A stretch of DNA of 64,000 nucleotides, taken from contig JALJCO010000032.1 in NCBI GenBank assembly GCA_023101725.1, positions 75,001 to 139,000 of the forward strand. Reading direction: 5' to 3'. Made by a program: the position numbers and the translations under genes. Every line of letters starts with the position of its first letter. Positions within the stretch are counted from its first letter, which is position 1. This stretch comes from Atherinomorus stipes (Eukaryota; Chordata; Actinopteri; Atheriniformes; Atherinidae). The notes beneath the pieces are model-generated. The model worked only from the letters and a program-made list of their open reading frames with translations. It ran no database searches and was not told the DNA's origin. Shown in pieces: positions 1 to 59,933 of the stretch.

Positions 1-293
1 GGGGGGCTCATATATCAACACTGTGCATAAATGACAGCCTAAAGGAAACACTTGTCCCATCCCAGATCGGGATATAACGGCCGATTCCGATCCAGTCTGA
101 GACCACGTGATCGGATCAGGACATCCCTACGAATAACCTCTCCTCTCAACATCGTTCAGAGAACGGATCGATCTAAAAGACCATGAGGCAGAGTCCATCT
201 ATCCAGCAAACTGCTCCTGCTGACCCTGCAGCGCTGGTACCAGGTCTGGTACCATTCAAGGCCCCGGTAACAAAAATGCTGATGTTACTGTAC
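1..293. other. SLX4 intron, no exon recognised
   Basis: No splice-bounded coding segment could be supported in the left edge. The downstream SLX4 exons lie outside the window. Confidence 0.5.
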
Positions 294-523
294 CTGCATC
301 TGGCCTCCACTTCAGCGCTGCATTCATGGAGCTGATGGAAGCAGTGTCGGTCTGTAAATGTCTCTCTGCCTCCTCCTGCCTCTGCTGCTCCTGCATGGAG
401 GAGGACAAAGCCAGCGCCACCATGGTCTCCTCATCCAGGGGCTCAGTCTTCTTCTTGGGCTTCTTTCTCACAGGAAGACCCGACTTGGATGCACCTTTTC
501 TTTTGGCGCCTGCAGTCTGCATG
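294..523 (-). CDS. slx4: SLX4 exon 4
   Basis: The 230-nt exon follows a CTCAG acceptor and ends at GCAG/GTACAG. It encodes a Lys-rich nuclear-localisation-like stretch (VRKKPKKKTEP), the conserved LDEETMVALALSSSM motif and a Gln/Glu-rich helix. The next exon is not visible in bases 1-293. Confidence 0.85.
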
Positions 524-3500
524 CTGAGGAGACAAACATACGACAGCTGGAGTCAGGTTGAAGCGAACTCCTCAGCACCTGCACACTGTGACGTTTGGAT
601 TCGGCTCTGACAGCGTGTTGGCGGGGGCGCTCTGACGCTCCTGGTCCTGCCTCTGCAGAGCCTGCAGCAACACGGCCGGGGACACGCCCATTTCTGAGGA
701 GCAGCGCTTCAGGTGGGCCGAGCGGCTCTTCTGGGACTTGAACTTTTTGCCACAGATGGGACAGTCGGGAACGCCAGAGGGTGGAGGGGGGGCTGGGCCA
801 CGCTGTTCACTCTCATCTAAACACCTGCAAACGTCAAACATCATACAGTTAACATGTGATGCATCCGGTCAGATCGTTGAACAAACTTTGCATTTACAGC
901 TGGGCTGGGAAAAAATATCGATAGATACACTGAAATATCGCAATATTTTCATGTGCCAATTAGGGATGTACAATATAATTGGCCCCCTATCGGTATCGGC
1001 CTATATCAGCCTTAAAATTGAATATCGGACGTCAGCCACCCCACAACTATTTAACCGATTATTAACCGATCAACCCGCTGTTTCTAAAATAAAAAATAAA
1101 AAAAACAATCTTCTTCTTCAAAAACTTATTTTTTACAGACTTTAAAACTTCTAAAGATGGGGGTGGAAAAAAATAGATACACTAAAATATTGCAATATTT
1201 TAATATGCTGATATATTAACATTTAAAAAAGGTGTTATTGATCTATTTAATTAATGAAATCTTGCGATATTTCATTGTTCTGTCACAAAATCTCACGAGA
1301 AATCACAAAAATAATGCTTTACTTTCATATGCCGATATCATATTGACAGTAAAATGGATCAATACCACATTTTTATTAAAAAACGAAATCTTGCGATATT
1401 TCATTGTTCCTTTACAAAATTTTATGAGAATTCACAAAAATTTCAGGATATTTTCATATGCTGATATCAAATCAACATTTAAAAACGCGGTATTGATCTA
1501 CTTTACTAACGAAATCTTGCGATATTTCATCGTTCTGAAACGAAATTTTATGAGAATTCACAAAAAATTTCAGGATATTTTCATATGCTGATATCATATC
1601 GACATGTAAAAACGCGGTATTGATCCATTTTACTAGCGAAATCTTGCGATATTTCATCGTTCTGTTACGAAATCTCGCGAGAATTCACAAAATATCCCAA
1701 AATATTTTTCTACCACAAAGTGTCGCAAAGTGCTTGCTCTCTGTCTTTTGTCGCTGTTTTTTCCGCTGAGATCTTGGTTGAGATAAGTGACCGGACTACT
1801 TGCGATGCGGAGGAATATCAGGTTACCCGTAAGACCACAGGTTAAAATGACCTCGACAGCGGTCATTATATGAAAATAATGACCGCTGGAACGTTGGGAA
1901 AAATTCAGGTCAGCGGCGCGTTCTACCGCGTTCTAAAGAGCCGTATGATAAAATGAAATAACGGAGCTCAGACCTGTTGAGGTGTTGTGTTCGTCCTTCA
2001 GGTGTCATATGCGATAAGTCTTTGTGGCAGATCTGACAAACGAAAAAGCCTCCGTCCTGTAAGTGGGCTGCCTGGGCCTCCGCTGCCTCGCGGTCCAGCT
2101 CCTCCTGCAGCCGCAGAGCCAGAGCCTCGTCAGCGTTCAGAGGCTCTGAGTGGGGGTCAGAGGGGAGGCGGGATGGGGCATCTGCAGACAGACAAGCTCA
2201 GTGAAGGGGCATGTTATCACATGTTTCAGAGACGGGATTGTGGCTCTTTGAAGGGAGCTGGATCTTGAAGAGTTCTTTCTAAAGAACCATTCAAAAGACC
2301 AGCTCGCTCTTTTTTTATTCATTACTTTTTATTTTACAGTTTAGTTACTTCATATAGATTTAAGTTAATCACTGGTAGCAAGATTTAGATGGGAATAATT
2401 CAAACTTTCATACTCCACCAATATATACTCAGTTGATGGGAAACATTGTGAATTATTGGTCACAATTTTCATTAGGCGTGTGTTTTCATTGTAAGCGTTT
2501 TGTAAGGTGGCTTCGTATGCCCGTGCTTTCACAGTGAGATCACCATTTTGGATTTTTACTCGCCAAAACACTGTGGCACAACAAAAACTGAGCTAGCAAG
2601 TAACTTCCATGTGAAACAACTTTACTCTAGGGTCGTACGATTAATCAAAATTTGATCGTGATTTCAATTTTTGTCAATCTCCAAACTCATTTAATCAAGT
2701 TGAAACTATTTTTTTCTTGGTACGATTTCTAGAAGTTATAAGGTAATCCCTGAGGTAATCCCAGGCAATTTGTTGGATGTCATTAACAAAAATGTTAGAT
2801 TTGGAATGTTTTAGCATTGCACTAAAGCTCAACAAAGTTTATTTTGGGACATTTTTATATATTTTTCAAATATAGAGAAATATAAGGACAGCTGGATACA
2901 TTGTTTATTTTGGATATATTTATATTTTTCTATGTTTTTGCATTAATTTGACATTCAAAGTATATTTATTTTATTCATTTACTGTTCTATACATTGCAAA
3001 ACAGCTGTAAGGTACATACTGTATTTCTACCTGTATTTATTTTTGATGCTAGAAACCTTCAAAAGAAATGCTAAATTAATGCAACGTGTAACTAGAAAAT
3101 AATAATTTCAATAATCTCGATTTCAATATTGGCCAAAATAATCGTGATAATGATTTTTCCCATAATCGATCAGCCTTACTTTACTCCAAATATTTTTCCC
3201 ACAAGAACATCTTAGTAAAGCAGAAAAAACACTATATGAGAATAAAGGCTGATGAGTATCTAAATAAAATCTACTATGTAGAATTTTTTAATGCAGAAAA
3301 AAAGAGAAATACAGTAAAAATAAGATCATGACATTGATTTTGAATTGTGGTTCAACGGAAATATTAAAAACAAACAAAAAAAATAAAACAAGTGATCAGG
3401 CATGATGGAGCTCCGAAGCTAAGAGCAACACCTGAAGCAATCACTGCAATCAGGTGTTTTCTCTAAATCAATTCAATTCCATTCAACTTTATTTGTAAAG

Positions 3501-4680
3501 TGTCAATTCATGACAACATCACCTCAGGGCGCTTAACTGACAGAGAAATTCAAGTCAGACTCATAATAGCCTAGATAATGTTAAAAAAAGACGTCTACAC
3601 CTGTTGACAGGTATGTGGGTCCACTGCTCATGGGAAAGGTGCTCTAATGTGTCTGGGACAGTTTTGTTTTTATTTTTTTTTTTTTTTTAACCACATTTCA
3701 AAAGAAATATTTTATTTCACTAAATTATAATTTTTGAAATTTTCATTTATTATTAGTTTCTTTAGTTTCCTGTTATTTTAATTACTGTTGGGAATTAAGC
3801 ATTTTCTTTAAAGCTTTTACAGAAGGATTTTTTTGATAACGCATTCACAGTCTGATTTATTGAACATTTCATCCTAAAAATATGCCAAAAAATGAGTTTT
3901 ATCTTGGTTCAGATTTCTTGGTTCTGAGAAAACTTTTTACTTTAACATGTGAAAATTCAAAACCTGGCAGTGTATGCAAATTAGCGCATTTTTTTGCGGA
4001 ATAACACCTAATTTGCATATTTAAACATTGAATTTCAGAAAACTTGAAATACAAAAAATTATAGCCCTAATAGGAGGAATAAACTAGTAACGTTTCATGG
4101 TGATAACAGTTAATTACATTTGTTTTTTTTTACCCTCTTTGCCTGTAGTGTCTCGCCTCATTTGGAGGTTATGAGTACTTTGGAGGACTGTGTATAGTGA
4201 AAAACATCCTTTTCCCAACTTGCTACTGAATCCAAGTATTCAGCAATCTGTGGACATCATCTCACCTTGTGCTCGATGCTCTGCAGCTGGACTGGCAGTC
4301 CCGCGGTTTGCTGGCTGGATTTGATCACAGCTGGACATTTTCTGCGGATTTGCTCTCTTGAACTGCTGCATCCTGAGGAGAACTTTGTCTTTCGCCCTCG
4401 TGACTTTGTCAGATGTCGCTCCCGCTGCAGAGGATCCAGCCTCCCCTGAACCAGATCCGGGCCCTCCACAGACCCCATCCCGCTCAGCTCCGGCACTGAC
4501 AGGCTGGGTAGCGGCCAGCTTTGACCCCCGGTGATCATCGCTCCCTCCCCTCCGCTCTCCTTGGCTGAAGCTCTGCGGCTGCGCAGTCCTGCCCTGTCCG
4601 GCTGCTTCACCTGCTTTCTTACGGACGCGTTTTAGCAGCTTTGAACAGAGATCCACGAAGTCATGGTCCGAGTCATCCAT
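294..4680 (-). CDS. slx4: SLX4 structure-specific endonuclease scaffold, N-terminal part (exons 1-4, gene continues off the left edge)
   Basis: SLX4 (BTBD12, FANCP) is the nuclear scaffold that holds SLX1, XPF-ERCC1 and MUS81-EME1 for Holliday-junction and interstrand-crosslink repair. Four minus-strand exons (4680-4266, 2181-1974, 824-579, 523-294) join in frame with GT/AG borders. The start MDDSDHDFVDLCSKLLKRV resembles the acidic start motif of vertebrate SLX4. Two UBZ4 ubiquitin-binding fingers follow: one split over exons 2 and 3 (CQIC...HLNRC) and one in exon 3 (CPICGKKF...HLKRC), both C-x2-C...H-x3-C. Exon 4 has the basic then EPLDEETMVALALSSS segment typical of the family. The BTB, SAP and SLX1-binding regions lie outside the window. 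Mammalian SLX4 is also close to CREBBP on the same strand, which supports orthology. Confidence 0.9.
579..824 (-). CDS. slx4: SLX4 exon 3, end of UBZ4-1 and all of UBZ4-2
   Basis: The 246-nt exon begins with TGT for the last Cys of finger 1 (RCLDESE) and contains the complete second finger, CPICGKKFKSQKSRSAHLKRC. The donor CAG/GTGCTG leaves two bases, which join exon 4 as a Ser codon. Confidence 0.87.
898..1150. mobile_element. Degenerate MITE ends in SLX4 intron 2
   Basis: A GGGATGTACAATATAATTGG end with a 'cctatcggtatcggcc' core sits here. It matches in inverted orientation the right end of the hAT-type MITE at 10454-11157. It is flanked by the start of the palindromic 'gatacactgaaatatcgcaa' family. 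Confidence 0.6.
1225..1715. repeat. Tandem array, about 127-bp unit, derived from a MITE interior
   Basis: The phrase 'gaaatcttgcgatatttcat' recurs at about 1256, 1385, 1511 and 1638, a spacing of 126-129 bp. The same phrases occur singly inside the palindromic MITEs at 14917, 33728 and 38546, so this looks like internal amplification of one such copy. Short reading frames across it follow the repeat and are not genes. Confidence 0.7.
1974..2181 (-). CDS. slx4: SLX4 exon 2, first half of UBZ4 finger 1
   Basis: The acceptor is CTGCAG before 2181 and the donor is AG/GTCTGA at 1974. It encodes an acidic, Leu-rich helix (EALALRLQEELDREAAEAQ) and then CQICHKDLSHMTPEGRTQHLN. The finger is completed by the RC at the exon 2/3 junction. 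Confidence 0.87.
2630..3178. mobile_element. hAT-like MITE ('cgtacgattaatcaaaa' family)
   Basis: The element starts with 'agggtcgtacgattaatc' and ends with 'cccataatcgatcagcctta'. The inside matches the MITE at 16430-17205 ('aactcat..aatcaagttgaaactattttt', 'acattgcaaaacagctgtaag'). The ends are imperfect inverted repeats around 'gatta'/'taatc'. No coding capacity. Confidence 0.6.
3330..4198. mobile_element. Tc1/mariner-type MITE, interrupted copy
   Basis: Interior phrases of the 'cagtcgtcctcaaaattattc' MITE family are present: 'gacattgattttgaattgtgg', 'aatcactgcaatcaggtgtt' and 'gacgtctacacctgttgaca'. The right end is 'ggaggttatgagtactttgg' near 4190. About 110 bp at 3465-3575 interrupt it and resemble the 'caactttatttgtaaagtg' tail common on fish LINEs. 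Confidence 0.6.
4266..4680 (-). CDS. slx4: SLX4 exon 1 (coding)
   Basis: This 415-nt exon starts at the ATG at 4680 and ends at a GTGAG donor with one base left over (phase 1). It encodes an acidic start followed by a low-complexity Ser/Gly/Ala-rich stretch and a basic KVTRAKDKVLLRMQQFKR segment. A further 5' non-coding exon is possible. The donor base G joins the AT of exon 2 to make an Asp codon. Confidence 0.85.
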
Positions 4681-5335
4681 GATGGTGAAGTCTCAGATTA
4701 AAACAGCACGTGCCAGGCTGGACCTGCAAGTACAGTTTGGTAAAATAAGGAACTAACAGGCTCCCCTGACACATGAATATTTGCATATTTGGATCATTTG
4801 CGCGGCAACTGTATGACTGAAAGAAAACAATCATACTTAAACTCTGCTTAAATATATATACGCACAATTTAAAATGTGTTTTCTTTCATTTAACGTGTAT
4901 TCAGTAAACAACGAGCCAAACAGAAGCAGTTGGGCAGATAGCTAGTGGTGCTAACACTCAATCTTACCGACGTCTGATCAGTTAACTCCTTAGCTTTCCC
5001 CTTCATGGCTTCAACAGGCTGGCGCTCTGATTATTCTAAACTATTTTCACCTACACGTGACATCCCGTCTTCATGAACTGGAATATAAAACAAGCACCAC
5101 TCAGTGGGTTTATTTTCATTTCAAAACGTCTTACTCAACCGCTCCATCTGACTTCCGGTCATGTGACCGCGAATGAACGAACGAACGTGTGGCTTCAAAG
5201 TCACGTGACCGCAAGCCCTACAGTCGTTCTCAATACGAAAATATTCACAATTAGTTATTCAAATAACTTAAAAAGCAGGAATACATTAAACTTGGGTGAA
5301 GAATTACGTTTTAATATGATAAAATTTTGCCTTTA
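4681..5335. other. SLX4 5' flank, probable promoter and 5'UTR region
   Basis: This sequence lies just upstream of the SLX4 start codon and is less AT-rich than its surroundings near 4970-5230. No core promoter element can be fixed by eye. A non-coding first exon could lie here; transcript data would be needed. Confidence 0.35.
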
Positions 5336-5620
5336 AATATTAGTTTAAAAAAATATTAAAACAAAACTGTCCCAGACAAATCACCCTGCTCATGAAGAGT
5401 GGACCAAAATAAAGGCTAAATTAACAACAGTAATTCAACATTACAAGGAATTTACAAAAGTTATAATGAATAAAAATTTATAAAATCACAATTAAGTGAA
5501 ATAAAATATTGCTTTTGAATTGTAGTTTGAAATAACTTTAAAAAAAAAAAAAAACAAAACTGTCCCAGACCAGTTTCAACACCTTGCTCATGAACAATGG
5601 ACCCGTTTTGTTTTGGTTCT
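5336..5620. mobile_element. Fragment of the Tc1-type MITE family
   Basis: Two stretches with 'caaaactgtcccagac' and 'ctgctcatgaa.agtggacc' match the interior of the family in inverted orientation. The terminal repeats are missing. Confidence 0.5.
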
Positions 5621-6560
5621 TTACTAAATTGTCTACACAGACAGCTGCGTAAAAAAGAAACAACGCTAAATTGCATTTCTACACAAGCTACAAACAGCCT
5701 GTAACAAAAGCCACATCATCTGTTCCAGATTCTTTAAAAATAAAACATTTCCCACTGACAAGGTGGTTATAAGAGAGATTTGCTTATGGTGTATTTTTAT
5801 TTTAGCCCTTTTTATTGGGGGGGGGGCAAAGGCACCCCGAAGATTTGAGAGAACTTCATAGATTTTAACTGTATGTGCTTTTCTTTTCACAAACTCCTTT
5901 AAAAACCACTGTACTTTGTCGAAATGTAATATTTTCCCAACAAAAAACCAGCACCCCCCACCCCTCAAAAATGCTTTGATCCCGCCCACCCGGCATATTC
6001 CAGATAGCAGCAGTAACAGCCTTACTTTGTTTTTATGATCAATATTCTATATGTGAGTTTGTAAAACTGTCAGAATCTCCATAAATAAGGAGGATAAATG
6101 AGTGTTGTGATGGATCTGGTTCACCGCTCAGACACAACACCTGCAGCCCAAAATAAGCTTCTCTCATCCAGATGAAGCTGAACTGGACGCTGGATGATAA
6201 AAACTTAAATCTAAGGCTGAAAATGATCAGAAACTTTGTAAATAAGGAGGAAAAAGTGGGTTTGGTGGATCTGGTTCACCGTTGGAACAAGGCAGCAATA
6301 TGCTGGAAACCAGCTTCTATCACAGCTTCTCTCTGGATAATTAGTCACAGACTTTCCCAGATGAGTTTTCTGATCTTTCACACAAGTGGGGATGAAACCG
6401 TGATTAAACTGTGAAAACTCTGATCTTGTTGGGGCGGGAGCTCTCTGCTGAACCTCTCATCCTAGAATCTCCTCTGTGCAGAATGGCCTTACAAATGAAA
6501 ACTGGATAAGTCAATGATACATGGAGGCCTAAACAAATAAAAAACACACACAAAAAAAGG
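5621..6560. other. Intergenic, nothing recognised
   Basis: Short open frames occur (for example 5666-5989 minus, 6172-6414 plus) but they have no recognisable homology. At 6060-6300 a phrase with 'ataaggaggataaat/aaggaggaaaaagtgg...tggatctggttcaccg' occurs twice, suggesting an old local duplication. Confidence 0.4.
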
Positions 6561-6689
6561 AAATTATTACTTTAAAAAACACAGACCTGAGAAATGTACC
6601 AGAAGCAGTCTCCCTGGAAGAAGCTATTGTTTAGGAAGGGAAACAGGGAGAAATATTCCGATAATCGTTCAAACTTAAAACATGTGACC

Positions 6690-6860
6690 AAATTTCTGAT
6701 AGAGCGATGAATCCTCCCAGAGCCCAGACCTGAACATAACTGATGCAGTTTTGGAAAGTCTTGACAGAGATTAGAACAAAAGATAGTCATCGTCCAAAGA
6801 GCAGCTCTGAAATGTCCTTCAAGATGTCTGGAAAAATGTTCCCAGAGACTTAAAAAAACC
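6690..6860 (+). pseudogene. Tc1/mariner transposase C-terminal remnant
   Basis: The plus strand reads SQSPDLNITDAVLESLDRD and then a stop, followed by phrases like 'NVLQD.WKNVPRD'. This matches the SPDLNxIE block at the catalytic end of fish Tc1-like transposases. The position normally occupied by the catalytic Glu is Asp here, and stops interrupt the frame. It is a dead fragment. Confidence 0.6.
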
Positions 6861-6902
6861 AAGTTAGTCGTAACAAATTATGCTTTTAAAGCTTGTTGGA
6901 AT

Positions 6903-7694
6903 CAGGGATGGGAATGTCGATACCGTTGATACCACCCAGACAAAATATCGGAATCGATACTTTTTTGAGTGTTGTGTGATATCACTGTACAGATACAAAA
7001 CACGCAGTTTGTTTTCACTTCTAAGAGTTTTAGGTTGTGAAAAGATGTGAAAGCAGCCAGATTTCAGCTTCTGTGTCACATGATGGTGGTAGCCAATCAG
7101 ATTCTAGCTTCTGTGTCACATGATGGTGGTAGCCAATCAGATTCTAGCTTCTGTGTCACATGATGGTGGTAGCCTATCAGATTTCAGCTTCTGTGTCACA
7201 TGATGGTGGTAGCCTATCAGATTCTAGCTTCTGCGTCACATGATGGTGGTAGCCAATCAGATTCTAGCTTCTGTGTCACATGATGGTGGTAGCCAATCAG
7301 ATTCTAGCTTCTGTGTCACATGATAGTGGTAGCCTATCAGATTCTAGCTTCTGTATCACATGATGGTGGTAGCCTATCAGATTCTAGCTTCTGTATCACA
7401 TGATGGTGGTAGCCAATCAGATTCCAGCTTCTGTGTCACATGATGGTGGTAGCCTATCAGATGTCATGATGATGTTGCTAACGTTAGTGATGATGATGTT
7501 TTGGTATTTTTCAGTGCTTTAATTCATGTTATTGCACATTATATTTTGGTAAATTTAAAAAATAATCCAAACTGTACAATCATTTGATTTTCTTAACAGG
7601 GACAAAAAGTATCGGTATCGATATTGGTATCAATGAAAAAGTACCATACTGGTATCGTAGCAACAGGAAAAATTTCAGTGTCACCCATCCTTAG
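6903..7694. mobile_element. MITE hosting the 40-bp minisatellite
   Basis: The left end 'agggatgggaatgtcgatacc' and right end 'cagtgtcacccatccttag' are imperfect inverted repeats. Both flanks also carry paired 'tatcggtatcgat'-type phrases. The minisatellite at 7053-7462 sits inside. Confidence 0.6.
7053..7462. repeat. 40-bp minisatellite, about 10 copies
   Basis: The unit runs from 'tgatggtggtagcc' through 'atcagattctagcttctg' to 'tgtcaca' and repeats every 40 bp from 7081 (7081, 7121, 7161 and so on to 7441), with a partial copy before. Variant positions such as caatcag/ctatcag and tgtgtcaca/tgtatcaca differ between units. Confidence 0.95.
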
Positions 7695-8430
7695 TTGGAA
7701 TTGTAAAAACTGGTTATTGCATATATGTTCCTTCAAAACTGCAAATATGTCCCATTTTCCTGGTCATATATGAAGAAATCAGGGGCGGCTCAGGACTGTC
7801 ACACTTATTGTTTGTAGTTAAATAATTGTCAACTAGGGCTGAATTAAATTTAACTATACTTTCAGTCTCTTGCAGGTGAAGATGGGTCTTTAACTTACTA
7901 TTGTAACATTTTCAGTTAAATGTATTTATCATCAGGATAAAACCCACTTTTAAAGGTGTAAGCGACAAGTTTTACTCCTCCCCACCAGAAGGTGGCACAC
8001 TAACAATCGCATACTCAATCAGCATTAGCAACGTTACAGAATTAACTGTTAATCAGCATTAGCAAATGTTTAACTTGCATGTCCAGGAAGAAGCAGCAGA
8101 ATCCTTTAGTGTTGATGTTGGCATGGCGACCAGAGGTAAAGATTTATACATTTTGGACCAGTCAAAATTGAAAAAAACAATTATTTATATACTTCTTTTT
8201 TTTTTGTAAAATCTTATTTTGCATCCCTCTAGATGTTCTGTAGATGTACTACATTAAAAATAAAGTTGCAGCCATCACTTTTAACCTGCATGCATGTACT
8301 GTATGTGCCTTAATCTCAGACATCAAACAGCACATAAAAACATACCCAATTTAATATTACTCATTCAGAAAGCTGGGACTGAATCATGTGACCTTGATAT
8401 TTCGTAGCAACATCTTTCATTACTTTCCAA
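7695..8430. other. Intergenic, nothing recognised
   Basis: AT-rich sequence without a supported exon, RNA gene or repeat boundary. Confidence 0.4.
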
Positions 8431-8435
8431 TTTTC

Positions 8436-8893
8436 ATACTGTCCAATTAAAGACGGAAAAAAAAATCAGCTGTCAGTGAAATAAGATGAAATTGACCAAA
8501 ATAAATAAAAATTCTATAAAAATCATGACACTGATTTTGAATTGTGGTTCAAAAGAAATATTAAAAACAGACAAAAAAATAAAACATGTAAACAAGCATG
8601 ATAAGACTTCGAAGCTAAAATTTTGTTGAGCAACATTTTGAGACAATCACCGCAACCATGTGTTTTCTGTGATGTTCTAATGTTAAAAAAGACTGCTCTA
8701 ATGTATCTGGGACAGTGTTTAATTTTTTTAAATTATTTTTGACCACAAATCAAAGCAATATTTTATTTCACTACATCGTAATTGTGTAAATTTGTATTTA
8801 TTATTAGTTTCTTTGTTTGAATTACTATTGTGAATTTGGCTTTTCCTTTATTTGGAGGGTATGGATCATTTTTAGGACGACTGTACCATAAAA
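8436..8893. mobile_element. Tc1-type MITE copy
   Basis: The left end 'tccaattaaagacgga', interior 'gacactgattttgaattgtg' and right end 'tttggagggtatgg...aggacgactgta' match the family. Internally deleted compared with the copy at 28229. Confidence 0.7.
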
Positions 8894-8904
8894 TGTGGCA
8901 ACCA

Positions 8905-9131
8905 TATTTAGGCATGCATGATCATTTTTTAAAAACCAATACAGATAACCGATAAATATCAGCTCCTAAAGGCCGATACCCAAACCAATACCGATAACAC
9001 ACATACATAATTATACCAAATCAAAAAATTCCAACTGTGTGGGGTTTAAGTTATCAGGGCAAAGTCGTCATGACGGACTTATCAGAATGACGTAATAATT
9101 TATCAGCCCGGTAATTATCGTGCATCCCTAA
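8905..9131. mobile_element. Partial 'gcatccctaaa' MITE
   Basis: The right end 'cggtaattatcgtgcatccc' and the phrases 'gtcgtcatgacggacttatc' and 'gataccgataacacac' match the copies at 26747-27400 and 33645-34511. Confidence 0.6.
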
Positions 9132-9188
9132 ACATGTTAGATTTTCTCTTTGTAGTGAGCATCATCACTGGAGTAATTTATTCTTAGC

Positions 9189-9764
9189 AGGGCTCTTGCA
9201 GGTTCCAGTAAGTTAAATTTAAGACCGTTTAAGACCTTTATGAATTAAATTTAAGACCAACGTGATGCATTACCAGAAACAATTAGACGATCCCAGAAAT
9301 TCAAAACCTTTTCTTTTTATCATTAATTTAGTAAATAAAAATTTCTTTGCATAAAAAAAGACAATTCAGCACTCGAACCGATATCAAAACTGTACCTTCC
9401 TAACCAAAGTAACTTTCCCAACATAACACTAATATCTGTCTATATCCTGCAGTCACACGAGATTTTTATTAGAAAAAAAAAAGAAAAACAGAGAGAAAAC
9501 TTTAAACCATAAAAACAAGCAGTTTTTATAAATAGTTGCATTTTTTTGTAGAAAGACGGACAGAATCAACTTCTGATTGCTGCATTTTATTCAACATAAG
9601 CAGCCAACACTTCTCGGGATGAAGAAATGTAAAAAATTAAGACGAGTTTAAGTCTGATTTAAGACCTTGGATGAAAATCATGACTGTTTTTAAGACATTT
9701 TAGGTTCAAAAGTTTAGAATTTTTTAGACATTTTTTAGACTTTAAGACCCTGTAAGAACCCTGT
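9189..9764. mobile_element. hAT-like MITE ('agggctcttgcagg' family)
   Basis: The ends are 'cagggctcttgcaggttcc' and 'gaccctgtaagaaccctg', imperfect inverted repeats. The interior has repeated 'taagacc' phrases and 'gtagaaagacggacagaatc'. A second copy, split by other elements, spans 33309-37192. Confidence 0.75.
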
Positions 9765-9854
9765 CTTAAGTAGTGTAGAAAGTAGGAAAAAGAAATTTAA
9801 AAAACTAGTGCTAGATAACCACTCCGTTTTTGTCTGCAAAGGACTGAAATTTCA

Positions 9855-10434
9855 GGGTTTCCAGGACATTTTCAGCTGCTACAGTATGATTTAAGCTATC
9901 CCAACATACACTTATAAATCCTACCCCCAACTGTGGAGAAGTCTTATTTTCTACAACTGTACCTTTGTACATTTAATCAGCTTGCTTCAGTGTTTATTCC
10001 TCTCCCTCTTTCTCTTGTAGTTGCGCCACAAAATGTTTTTATATATTCAACAAATCACTAAAACATTTGTTTACAGTTTACCTTGTGCATCGACAACTGC
10101 ATTCTTAAATTCAAAATCAAATTTATTATTAAATTATTCAGTTTATTTTTTAAAGCTTTTTTTTTTGTTAATTTAAAAAATTAGTTTTATTAAAAAAAGT
10201 GCATGTTTCATTTTTTTTTTTAATGTTAAGGGTTATGTTTCTGTCATTTTGTTGCCTTGACTGTAAAAATAAAGTTGAAGACGAGGGAAGAAAATAATTT
10301 CCCAGGACAACTCGAGATTTTCCAGGACAATTGACTTTTTTTTTTTTTTTTTTGTCATTTTTCATGTGTTTTCCAGGACTGGAAAATCGTTCAAGTACTT
10401 TCCAGGTTTTCCAGGACACGTGGGAACCCTGAAT
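9855..10434. mobile_element. MITE of the 'cagggttcccac' family
   Basis: The left end 'cagggtttccaggac' and right end 'ccaggacacgtgggaaccctg' are inverted repeats shared with 29977-30656, 31220-32650 and 57650-58566. This copy lacks the satellite-like interior of the other three. Confidence 0.7.
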
Positions 10435-10453
10435 TTTAAAATATACAAATATT

Positions 10454-11157
10454 TAGGGATCACGATATTGGAATTTTGGCCGATATCAGATATTTTAAAA
10501 CTCATGTGGCCGATGATACCGATATTAAAGCTGAAAAATTAGCAGTCATTGCAAATAGCAAATCTGTTATTCGCTTCTGATGAATATCGATACTCTGGAA
10601 TATCGCAATATTTTCATACGCCAATGTCAACTCGATATTTAAAAAAGCGGCATCGATCTATTTTACTGACAAAATCTTGAGATTTCATTGTTCTGTTACA
10701 GAATCTCACGATATTTTGTGAATTCTCAAGATTTCGTAACAGAATTATTGCGAGCTTTCGTTAGTAAAATAGATACAGCGTTTTTAAATGTCAATATACG
10801 TATCAGCATATGAAAATCTCGCGAAATTTTTGAGAATGTTTGTGAGATTTCGTAACAGAACGATGAAATATTGCGAGATTGTTAGTAAAATAGATCATTA
10901 GTGTGTTTTAAATGTCAATATCAGCATATGAAAATATTGCGATATTTCAGTGCATCGATTTTTTTCCCCATCCCCAGTCTTTCCAAGTTTTAAAGTTTGT
11001 AAAAAAAAAGTTTTTGAAGTAGTAGTTTTTGTTTTTAAAACTTTATAACGGCGAGCTGATCGGTTAAATGTCGGTGGGGTGGTCGATGTCTGATACTTAG
11101 TTTTAAGGCCGATATAGACCGATACCAATAGAGGGCCGATTATATCGCGCATCCCTA
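10454..11157. mobile_element. hAT-type composite MITE with perfect 8-bp duplication
   Basis: The terminal inverted repeats are 'tagggatcacgatat' and 'atatcgcgcatcccta'. An identical 8-bp duplication, CAAATATT, flanks it at 10446-10453 and 11158-11165. Inside, at about 10580-10970, lies a second palindromic MITE ('aatatcgcaatattttcata...tgaaaatattgcgatatttc'). A related copy at 38391-39003 carries the inner element at the same place. Confidence 0.85.
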
Positions 11158-11269
11158 CAAATATTAGGAATTAAAGTCCCACAAAGTCCAAATTGGACTT
11201 CTCTGACCACCATGAAATGAACACACGGAAAGGAGAAGCGATGCCTCGTTATTCAGCCAACAGAGTACT

Positions 11270-59807
<48,538 letters not shown>

Positions 59808-59933
59808 CTGTAAGGAAGCAACAGGCGGGCAAGAGGCAAAGATTTTTGCATTACTCAGTGTTACAGATGAACATTCAAGTTTGTATCTAATACATATATA
59901 CACTAAAGGCATCGCATATCAATATCAAGACTA

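Noticed and set aside
7053..7462. CRISPR array
   Set aside because: The repeat units are contiguous with no unique spacers, and the DNA is vertebrate. The same holds for the other tandem arrays.
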